Assembly: GCA_964019425.1 (NCBI GenBank)
Contig: OZ025839.1
Span: forward strand, 536,001 to 600,000
Length of the DNA: 64,000 nt
Reading direction: 5' to 3'
Source of the DNA: Flectonema sp. DT1601
Lineage: Eukaryota; Euglenozoa; Diplonemea; Diplonemida; Diplonemidae
Shown here: positions 26,601 to 34,912 of the stretch, piece by piece
How the letters are laid out: each line of letters begins with the position of its first letter
How positions within the stretch are numbered: position 1 is the stretch's first letter
Notes under the pieces: generated by a model
What the model was told of the DNA's origin: nothing
The model's database searches: none
What the model saw: only the letters and a program-made list of their open reading frames with translations
Position numbers and translations under genes: made by a program

Positions 26601-29600
26601 GAGGATGAGTCTACTGTGATACGTATCAGTGAGCAGTCGGAATTGACTAAAAGAGCAACGATTTCAATCGTCCAACTCCTCCTAAGATTAATATCCTGGA
26701 GTAGTACCAATCCCGATGGTGACGACATGCTTATAGTCGATATAGAACTGTTCATTGACAAGATTCACTACCATGATAATGTTTTTTATAACATAGTTTC
26801 TTCGTCATTCACTCTTCCTTTGCAAATAATTCCAACATACTTGACGGCTGACAGCACCAACTACGTCATCGACTACATCGAAGATGCTGGACATGTCCCC
26901 CTTATTAGAGACTTCGTACTGAATATATCACCTGTTCAACTAAGTCAATGCAGTGAATTCGCTTTAGCAATACATAGCAATTCTGGTTGGACATCTGATG
27001 ATGAAATAAGTTTAATGCAAGGAAAAAAAGGAGATTCTGAAAGACTAACGTGGTCATTCAGTAATACTAACCTCCTTTTAAATGACAAAGTGATCGCAGA
27101 AGTGTTTAGTGGAAGTCCGGATGAGGTTCGCATTGAAATCGGAGGAGGTACTAAAAATAATAAAATAAGAGAACCCCTTCGATTATCAAGTTCGTCGAAT
27201 AATCTAACAATCAACCTCTTATTTTCAAAAACAATCACGTTTGATGAATTGTTATTATTTATCTCATCACTAATGTATTCTAACAAAAGTAAGAAACCAA
27301 CTGATGGCGTTCGAACAGTCAATACTGTACTTAGAAATATAGGAGACGAGATGGCATGTGGATGCGCATTTCAATTCAACGTCATCAGTGTAGACGATCC
27401 TTGTGCGATGGATTTATGCACGACTGATGCATATTTCAGAATATCTTTTTATGATTTCCCACCATCGTTGCAGCAATTTGCAACTGAACAACCTCCTCTC
27501 ATTATAGCTCCTCGTGCGTTAGTCGAAGACGTCGATACCGTCGTATTCAGTGGTGGTTGGTTATCAGTTCAAATAACTGCGAACAGTAGCAAAGGAGATT
27601 GTCTTTATGTTGTTTTATCAAAAGATTTAACTTATAATCAGATGGACTCATCAATCAGTGCCTACGGATCGATTCTCTGTTACTTGCAATCAGGTTATGT
27701 GTTTCCCACCATACAGTCAGACAACATCAGCCAAAAAGATCATTCCGATAAAGAAAAAGAATACATAAAAGTTGATTTTGCTTCAAATAAAACAGCAACG
27801 GTACCGGGAGTTCAGCTATTAGTAAGAAGCATTGGTATTATTTGTGCTATTGAAAAAAAGGCAAAGATCGTTGGGTTCGGAACACTACATTCACAAAGAA
27901 CTGTTACAGTTCAGACAGTAGTAGGAGATCCAGGTGATACTAGTATCTTGCGCAAGTATGATCCGAATATTCCATTAGAGGCGAAGGTAAATATAACTGT
28001 ACTGGAGCCTTTTATGTCTCTACCGATTGATAAATGTTCATTCACTCATCGTGAAGGATCAGGTTTGACTCCAGTTCCGCCTGTTTCTCTCCTTCAAGAA
28101 GATCACAAAGACTGGATTGATGTTTCTCACTTAATAATAAGAGCATCTGTTGTTTCCGGATCTGGTGCTGAAGACTCTCTCGGATTGAAAGAAGTTGATT
28201 GCTCAGACTGGTTTACATTAAAAGCCTATGTCGGAGCCAGCGAAAACCACGATCTTGAAAGCGCCTGGAGTGACAACTCATCCTTAGCAAGAACCCTCTC
28301 ATCTGAGGATGCTACAAAAAGATGGCAAGGAATTTGTAAAAAACGAGCTGACAAATTAGTATTCACAGCGAAGAAGTTAGAAGCTGCAGTTGCAGCATCA
28401 AATAACATTGTGAGGTACGACATTATAAATGATCAGAAACAGGTTATTGGATTCTGGCATACTAAAAAAGGTGAAATATATATCGAACTTCACAAACCAA
28501 AACGGAAAGCTGGTACTTCTGGTGAAAGCACCCTCAGAAGGAAAGACATCCAACAAGTTGTTAGAAGTATTAGTTATGAAGCTCTTACTAGTGATCCAAC
28601 AACGTTAAAGAAAGTAATTCGAATAAGTGTTGAAGATCAACACCGACATGGAACTCAATGTATGTGCGAACTTACAATTCAGGAAGTAGACGACGTCACA
28701 GAAATCCATCGCCCTGGAGGATCCAATCTGGTTCTGCAGTACCGACAGTCAGATTCCTCTGAGGGAATGCCAGTCGCTGAGAATGCGACTCTCTACGATC
28801 CAGATACTTACGTATTCAATAATGGGATCATAACGTGTAGTCTAACCTCAGGAGGTGATCAAGGTGATCAACTTGGAATGTTATCACTTCAAGGTCAAAA
28901 AGATCGTTGGTTAGGTCAAACCATACTAGCTGATGTTGATAAGACATCACCAGAGTTCTGGGAAGACAAACCATTAATTACATTAAAACAACGACAACTA
29001 CTACGAGTAACTCCTGAAGGTGATAAAATTGAATTACTTGGTGAAGTCCGCACTGATAAAGCAGGTGTTGGAGACAAGTCTAGAAAGAAGGACCCAACAA
29101 CGGCTGCTAATGCTACCCTGTCTCTGTACTTCGTTGATGAATCTGGTTCAGTTAATGTGAGTGGCGAAAAACAAGATAGTAGTTCTATGAGACGTAAGAA
29201 AAAACAACGAAATCGTAAAAAACAACGAGAAGCACAAAAAGATAATCTACTAACAGCAAGCTTTCGAAGTGTCTCAGAAGATGACAACGCTAGTTGCACC
29301 AGCGAAGATGGATCTTCAAGTTTACACGAGAGCAGAAGTTACAAGAAAACGAATTCAAAGTCAAGACTCAACGAACAATTCACTTCCTCCGACGATGTCA
29401 ACTCTGATACCTCATCGCAGGGTGCTGCTGCAATCACTATCAAACTAGCGCAGTATATTATGACTTGTATCACATACAAGAATATTCAAAAAGCAACGAA
29501 ATTAAAACCCGGGATCCGTTCATACATCCTCAGAGTAGGAACAGGAACATCAGAACCTGGGAAGCTAAAGATTAATATTAACGTGTTCGGTCCTCTTTTG

Positions 29601-31055
29601 TACAACGCTGATTTCATCGCTCCTGAAGCAACGTACACTGGTGGAGGAACCAAAGCTATTATAAATCCAAAAATAAACACTAGCATCCCAGCTGACAAGA
29701 CATTAACATCAGGCTTTGTTCACATCTTTATAGCTGAGGGTCTTGATGAAGGAGATAGGCTGGTACTTCCTGCTGGTTATACAGCAAAGGCGGGAAAACC
29801 ACACTTGTATGGAGCAAAGGATGCTATATTGGGACATCTTCAAACTGATGACACGAGTAGTTTTTTTAGAATAAATTTTGATCAGAACTCGAGAATGACC
29901 GGAAGGCTTCTTATTGCATTCTTACGAACTATTTCTTTTTACAATCTGCAATCGGTTCCGAATGAATTGCACCCACGAAGAATTGATGTACAGACATGCA
30001 GTACTGGTCCTCAACCTAGTTGTACATTATCAAGTTTGATTAACTTTCAAATTGTCGATGCGATGACGGAAGTCACTCTCGGAAAACAACAATGTCTTTA
30101 CTACAAAAGTTCTCCTTTTATTTATATCTTTGAAGATAGTATAGTCGACGATAGTGACACACCATTGTTTGATTCACCAGCCTTTATAGAAATAGCAGGG
30201 ACACAGTCAGATGTTTTCTCAATAGGAAACAAACACGGAATCATCCTATCACCAAACGGCCTCACTGTTTCATATGAAGATGTTGTCATTGCAAAGATAG
30301 ACGACGGTGATAAGAGAAGGTCACCAAGTAAACTTCGTCTTCTTTTAATAAACTGTCCACTACCAGTGTTGGAATTACTCGTTTGTAGTATCACATTTAG
30401 TAATTCAGGTAAGTCTGAACACACTGCTAAGAAGACTATAAGGCTTTCGATAAAAGCAACTTCACTAGTAGCGACTACGAAGGCATTCACTACGGTTGAA
30501 CTTCTGAATCCAATGGTAGATTGGTATGGAGTTGGCGTGACTGGAACTACAGATATCACTCTCGATGTCGATCAGCCAACAGTTGTATTTCAAAACGCAA
30601 GTGTTGGTCAAAAGAACGTGTCGCCCAGTACGACAGATATCCAACTTGAAGTCATCATTTCAACTGAATCAGAAGACCTGGAGAACCCATTAGTAGTCCC
30701 GTTGTTGTTTCTTAAGAATATTTCGATCACTAAAAAACTCAACGAACTCATTTTTGAAAAAGAAAAGATCGGAACCGTCACCGAGTCTTCTTCAACAACT
30801 TTAAAAATAGAACTTCGAAGAAAACAACAACGGCTACCTGACTACTCCGCTACCATTCAAAGAGTTGTTAGATGCTTAGCTATAGAGACTGACAAGGCTG
30901 ACTGTCCTGTATACTTCTTTCAGCTAATAATAACTGATAATCAGGGACTTAAGGTTTGTTACTTTACTTTTGTTGGTTATGTTTGTTGTTCTCGTCTTTT
31001 ATTGCAACCAACACAGCTACACTCACCGAAGATGAGCATCTCGGGTAGCAAATAA
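23691..31055 (+). CDS. Giant coiled-coil protein with adhesin/cadherin-like beta repeats, unknown function
   Basis: About 2430-2454 residues. A 63-nt intron at 30954-31016 is a multiple of three and free of stops, so spliced and unspliced forms end alike. Residues 1-500 are acidic and disordered. Near 518-580 is a short LRR-like stretch (SIDCSQTNIAG...NITNINFEGA), followed by a long charged coiled coil to about 860. The rest is beta-rich and carries a recurring segment: a hydrophobic strand/helix of the form LL..I..L.YSN.S, then a strand and an Asp-rich turn. Examples are LLLFISSLMYSNKS near residue 1187, RLLIAFLRTISFYNLQ near 2073 and LELLVCSITFSNSG near 2226. I count about eight. The pattern resembles cadherin-like repeats of large bacterial adhesins, but there is no signal peptide or membrane segment, so the protein is probably cytosolic or cytoskeletal. 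Confidence 0.8.
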   Translation: MASVEENAFNKIVEEHVNVVDVVSAGSSSSTKPISHTQDVKEESSDDMKSIHESHHIVMSESEGPTPENDSNELLKDNNQTTETEDINNPRDVLKSNIGSNDKQVSEEDQLQRTLTEAAVKTADDIPMTPVEDKENTHRQSAVGENIPNGDSSTSYDEPEGTLNNEHKNLIEQSDILSSDEDKPLVIHGNQISTHAECSLDSSQPPEVEEHPDCLPVENISDDSFSNINNSSTMLEQTSDNVVENQKRLPPLRSHIPSDNNQQNTPVSDSTITNTSNTIHKRKLLWRKSCEGNLPIVIKVRNNKKRHIKKSSHDDKNCKLPEVKMTANEAELVNSDQNAKIIIPTSSVKQRAIRGCSTIEYLRMKRSLENANFLYVREGIPRHPTRSTPAECSPLLPQVPAGLPCAKAPRNRCCGTEQLHPSERSLQSNQKKSSNDTCQSPTLDYCDSPQRPAEPSHSNKRKLRHKRYVQIANVIALRKMRRRRGIDLVPNIEGEQNFKLTMSAPSAEEKAIAELMIRESNYIKSIDCSQTNIAGKTATSLINMAANNPNITNINFEGASVSPRTRQILDHLTSQNKEIQDAARDRRQQKRNSKRAAKLKENEIQTKLQEKRMMLLNRIDRKAFCEKETRMRATLVEEREKSDWDNVVKQELQDRNKSQILTISMNIIRSQHLTNLVTIESDNRHCTESEERNQAVALRRSEMKQRDRLTTLIREYNQRQSDDRKILTSEEQELRRTIRLDREQDMTVLLKEAEEQLASLKSRQREIQARIYEQERAVLKEEARKKQVLQERESERRDIENLWNKKSGQTISDQTISWNEITSLGKREREQALRRHSERLRREEEASNIKRKEQLPPQLEITPLSERSSYLSQMINGNCVYIFPQLVCTLEVQFEDELSEAVVDTKLRIIKGTITLKTAGDIANLLITTSGGITEAVDLQEGIELDESSDILIENDTVMCNGDAIATIEEEDESTVIRISEQSELTKRATISIVQLLLRLISWSSTNPDGDDMLIVDIELFIDKIHYHDNVFYNIVSSSFTLPLQIIPTYLTADSTNYVIDYIEDAGHVPLIRDFVLNISPVQLSQCSEFALAIHSNSGWTSDDEISLMQGKKGDSERLTWSFSNTNLLLNDKVIAEVFSGSPDEVRIEIGGGTKNNKIREPLRLSSSSNNLTINLLFSKTITFDELLLFISSLMYSNKSKKPTDGVRTVNTVLRNIGDEMACGCAFQFNVISVDDPCAMDLCTTDAYFRISFYDFPPSLQQFATEQPPLIIAPRALVEDVDTVVFSGGWLSVQITANSSKGDCLYVVLSKDLTYNQMDSSISAYGSILCYLQSGYVFPTIQSDNISQKDHSDKEKEYIKVDFASNKTATVPGVQLLVRSIGIICAIEKKAKIVGFGTLHSQRTVTVQTVVGDPGDTSILRKYDPNIPLEAKVNITVLEPFMSLPIDKCSFTHREGSGLTPVPPVSLLQEDHKDWIDVSHLIIRASVVSGSGAEDSLGLKEVDCSDWFTLKAYVGASENHDLESAWSDNSSLARTLSSEDATKRWQGICKKRADKLVFTAKKLEAAVAASNNIVRYDIINDQKQVIGFWHTKKGEIYIELHKPKRKAGTSGESTLRRKDIQQVVRSISYEALTSDPTTLKKVIRISVEDQHRHGTQCMCELTIQEVDDVTEIHRPGGSNLVLQYRQSDSSEGMPVAENATLYDPDTYVFNNGIITCSLTSGGDQGDQLGMLSLQGQKDRWLGQTILADVDKTSPEFWEDKPLITLKQRQLLRVTPEGDKIELLGEVRTDKAGVGDKSRKKDPTTAANATLSLYFVDESGSVNVSGEKQDSSSMRRKKKQRNRKKQREAQKDNLLTASFRSVSEDDNASCTSEDGSSSLHESRSYKKTNSKSRLNEQFTSSDDVNSDTSSQGAAAITIKLAQYIMTCITYKNIQKATKLKPGIRSYILRVGTGTSEPGKLKININVFGPLLYNADFIAPEATYTGGGTKAIINPKINTSIPADKTLTSGFVHIFIAEGLDEGDRLVLPAGYTAKAGKPHLYGAKDAILGHLQTDDTSSFFRINFDQNSRMTGRLLIAFLRTISFYNLQSVPNELHPRRIDVQTCSTGPQPSCTLSSLINFQIVDAMTEVTLGKQQCLYYKSSPFIYIFEDSIVDDSDTPLFDSPAFIEIAGTQSDVFSIGNKHGIILSPNGLTVSYEDVVIAKIDDGDKRRSPSKLRLLLINCPLPVLELLVCSITFSNSGKSEHTAKKTIRLSIKATSLVATTKAFTTVELLNPMVDWYGVGVTGTTDITLDVDQPTVVFQNASVGQKNVSPSTTDIQLEVIISTESEDLENPLVVPLLFLKNISITKKLNELIFEKEKIGTVTESSSTTLKIELRRKQQRLPDYSATIQRVVRCLAIETDKADCPVYFFQLIITDNQGLKVCYFTFVGYVCCSRLLLQPTQLHSPKMSISGSK

Positions 31056-31334
31056 TCAAACTGTCAGAAGTGCTACGCAATTATCATTTTACTCAATACA
31101 CTTAAAAGATTCGTTCCTTTTTCTTTTCACTTTCCCCCGCCCTGCGAAAGCTCGCCTGCCGGTGAAGCTCTGCCGAAGCTATTATTTATGTTTAGCAATG
31201 CTTGTTTTGCTAATCTAACAAATCTATTCCATTTTAATGGTCAAGTTCGATTCCTGTGAATGTCATTTTTTATCTTTTCTCCTAATAACAGTGCCGGCGG
31301 GTTCAACCCCCACCTGCTACCACAAATACTAGAA

Positions 31335-32796
31335 ATGTCGTCTTCGACCAACAGTGACTCCAGCAGCAGCAGCGTAGGGGAGTACGTGTATGTAATAGCT
31401 TTGTATTCGGTTTACGAATTTTTGTCGTCCTTTTATAAAACAAAAAAACAGGATTGCCAACACAATCGTTCTCTCTGCTCTGTACGGATTAATATTTCTC
31501 AAATCAATGAAACACGTGTGGATGTCTCTTCATTCTGAGAAGACGCAAAGTTCTGAGAGAGTTTCCTTGCTGGATGGTGGAGCCCCGCATTACTTAACTT
31601 CTTCAGGTGGAAATTTAGCTGCCAACCAAAAGGGTAATAGGCAATCACAACAGTCACAGTCACATACTTCACTGAAGGTTAACGATGAGCACAGCATGTC
31701 AAGCAATAGAACTCTTCTTCGATTTTATGTTGTTTGTGCTTTGTTCTCTCTGGCACGTTCAGTCACTTGGGGACTCAACGCACGCTATAACTTTATTGAC
31801 GATAGTAAGATTCAATTAGCGGTTGTTGCAGTTCCTTCGTTGATGTATTTCGTAATGTTATTTATACTTGCTCATGGTTGGTGGTTAGCCTTTGAGAAAT
31901 TAACGAGACAACAACACGGTATGAGAAAACCCTGTACGTTTATAATGGCAGCTCTGTGGATAGGTACCATTGCATTCTACTTCTACATGGTTGCATCTGG
32001 ATCACTTTCTCATCACGGACAGTCAGATTTGATGATGGGGTACACAGCTGCTTTATTCGCTAATGTCGGTCTCTTATTTATGTTTGTAGGTGTTGGTGTT
32101 CATAAACGACTCGCTGGGTTGCCTTACAACTTTCGTGGTGTAGCCACCCTTCGTAGACGTGTCTTTATTATAACATCCACTGTGGGTCCGTCGTGTTTAC
32201 TTCGGTCACTGTTTATTGTATTGCAATTGATTCCAAATAATAATGATTTTACAAAGTTTGTTCAGGGAGAGTATTTTCCATTCTTCTTCTACGCTATGTT
32301 TGAATTTGTTCCAATAGTGATTGTTATATTTATCTTACATGATGATACTGAACCGGATGCGAATGCGGAATATGTGCAGCAAACACCAGCTGTTGTAGTT
32401 CCAGAGTTAAAGAGATCAACTGAAGATCTTGGAAATAGAGGATCGATCACTCCGACATACTCACATCGCCATAGTTATCAGGGTAGTAGTAACGCATCGA
32501 CTATTGCTCCATTGGGTCTCAATGTGACTGGTAGGAGAGCTATTGGAACACCAAGTCCTCCAGTGTTACCATCTCCTGTTCCAGGTGGAACAACTGATCA
32601 AAACACATCAGGAAGTTGTTTGTCTCCATCATCTCAACAGGGAAGTCGACAGAGAGTAGATCCAGCAATGGTTGACACCGCTGACAGTAATAATTCTCAA
32701 ACTAGTCTATCAGTTCCGAACTCTGGATTATCAAACAACAGAACCAGCTCAGAAGAAGACATCACCAGACTTCCTCATCGTTACCTACAGGCTTAG
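31335..32796 (+). CDS. THH1/TOM1/TOM3-domain seven-helix membrane protein
   Basis: Two exons, 31335-31387 and 31452-32796 (64-nt intron, A-rich acceptor), give 465 residues. The short first exon (MSSSTNSDSSSSSVGEYV) joins IANTIVLSALYGLIFL, the first membrane helix. Further helices include LLRFYVVCALFSLARSVTW, LAVVAVPSLMYFVMLFILA, FIMAALWIGTIAFYFYMVA, ALFANVGLLFMFVGVGV and FFFYAMFEFVPIVIVIFIL, giving about seven. The LFSLARSVTW, LAHGWWLAF and EFVPI pattern fits the THH1/TOM1/TOM3 family, relatives of GPR137 found in vacuolar or lysosomal membranes. The last 130 residues are a Ser/Pro-rich cytosolic tail. No enzymatic role is evident. The leader starts at an acceptor-like ctcctaataacag ending at 31291. 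Confidence 0.8.
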
Positions 32797-34221
32797 AATC
32801 TATTCTTGTACCTAATTGAGCAATCTCACGACTACTTATTACGTCTCACGTTCTAACTTTACTTATTTTTACAAACTGTTATTATACGATTTTAGCGATG
32901 TGTTGTTTCTCAATAATTGGAATCTTCTGCACTCAGTAGTACATGTGTGTGGAATATATAATAGTTCGAACTTGGTGGAAAATAATTAATTATTTTATTT
33001 AGTACGAACTGATGTAGAGCTGTATTTCTTTTCTACATTTTTCTTGTTTATTATTCAAAAAGGGGAAAAAAGCCTTTTTTTTTTTTTTGTTTTTTTTGAT
33101 GTAAAGGGTAGTAGACGCAGGTAGTAAATCTCGTGCATTCCCATCCTGGTGAAAGATATAAGGGTTTCCCTTCTTCAGAAATGGTGATGGATGCCAGACT
33201 CTAGTGTGTCTTTGCAGTGGTCCTTGGTTTTGTCACATTTGGCGGACATATATCGTTCGCTGACCATTGAGGCTGTCTGTGTCAGAAAAGCCGTAAGAAG
33301 CATTCTTCACAGTAGCGGTTTTCATATGGAAATACCTTTGTGTAAACGTGTGAAATATGATGTTTTCCTTTTTTTTTATCTTTTTTTTTCTTTCCTGATT
33401 GTCATTTTGGTTCGGGATTTGGTATCAGTTTATTCTCAATTTTTTTTTTTTTTTTCCCCCCCCAACTCATCCCTGTAGTAAAAATTTGTCAATAAAAAAA
33501 AGTAACTACACTCCAAGTGATTCATTCTCAATGATTGACTGACTTCACTAATGATAAGAGAATAGAGTTAGGAGATATTTTAAAGTACTCTCTAAAGACC
33601 TATCATCTGCTTCAAAAAAAGCTAAGTTGAGCATCACAATAGTTCAATGCAATAGTTTTTATTTTATTTTTATAAAAAAAATCAACAATTTCAATCCCCC
33701 CACGTAAACTTAGTTAATCGAAACACACGCGTGGTGAGAGAATTAATTTATTAAAACCAAGTAGTCAATCTTTTTAAACTTCGATTTCTATATTTATGGC
33801 GGACTGTAGGAGTTGCATTTTTTTAATTTATTTTTTTAAAATTATTTTGCAGCTCTTATCACAGATGCTGTGCGTCGCATCACTTAGTGACAATCAGATG
33901 TGGTTTGTTGACAGCTGTGTTTCCGTGAGTTGGTCAAGAAAGAAAATAGGATCATTGAAAAAAAAAGAATCGGCAAACTTCACTTTTTTACTTACTCACT
34001 CACACTTTTATTTTGTTTGTGCGCAACCGGTAGAAAATCCTAATAAAGGAATAGGTTAGTTACGCTGCCACAATTCTCTTTCTACAGAACAATGGGTTTG
34101 TAGGTACAAAAAAAAAAAAAAAAAAAAAAAAAAGAACACGGAGTGACACGAAAAATAAACATCTGCAACACGAGTTTCATTTCTGTAGTCTCTCACACTG
34201 ATGTGTATATTTCATTTCATT

Positions 34222-34258
<37 letters not shown>

Positions 34259-34912
34259 TCATTTTGTTCAAACCTACTCGATTGGTTTACAAATTCATAA
34301 GAGGGAACGCACTCGGGAAATACATTTCGCCTGAATATGGGACGACAATTAGACCTTCTGTGACGTTAACAATTATTATGTTATGTGAGCAATTTCCCTT
34401 TTTTTTTTTTTTTTTTTTCGTTTCCCCATTCCCTGCGGACATATTTCCAGGTATGGGAAAAAGAAAAAAGGAGAAAACTGTTTGTAAAACCCAACTCACG
34501 ATAGTGTTGGGAACACAATGTTGATTTTCTTATTATGTGTATTGCTCTGCTCTCTCTTCTCTCTCGTTGTCTGATAATTTTTACAATCGAGGAAAAGTCC
34601 TTGACGGATCATACGTTTGTTACTTATAAAGGAATTCCTGGCAATAAGAACCCTTGCATCCCTTTTTTTTCTTTCTTAGAAAAAATATTTCAAAAAAAAA
34701 ACCTCACACAACATGACGACATCAGTTTGGTGTCATCTGATGCTGACAATTACTCCGCAGTCAGCGTATCCTTTGAGTTTTGTTACGGTCACTTGACATA
34801 CTTTAATTCTTAGATCAGTTCATATATGAAGTGTGTCGTAGTTGTTTGTATTAAATAGATTATCTATAATCACATTACTAACTATCATATTTTCTGCAGA
34901 AAGCTGGGAAAA
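32797..34912. other. 2.1-kb intergenic region rich in T and A tracts
   Basis: No convincing gene. It contains T or A runs at 33078-33090, 33440-33456, 34109-34132, 34224-34257 (34 T) and 34400-34418. Open frames here are short and made mostly of Phe or Lys from these tracts. The sequence cattttctgcag ends at 34899, 13 bases before the cellulase ATG, and is a good acceptor candidate. Confidence 0.55.

Noticed and set aside
31243-31325. tRNA B-box-like sequences (agttcgattcc and gggttcaacccc)
   Set aside because: No matching A box, anticodon arm or acceptor stem upstream; the second lies in the leader of the THH1-like gene.
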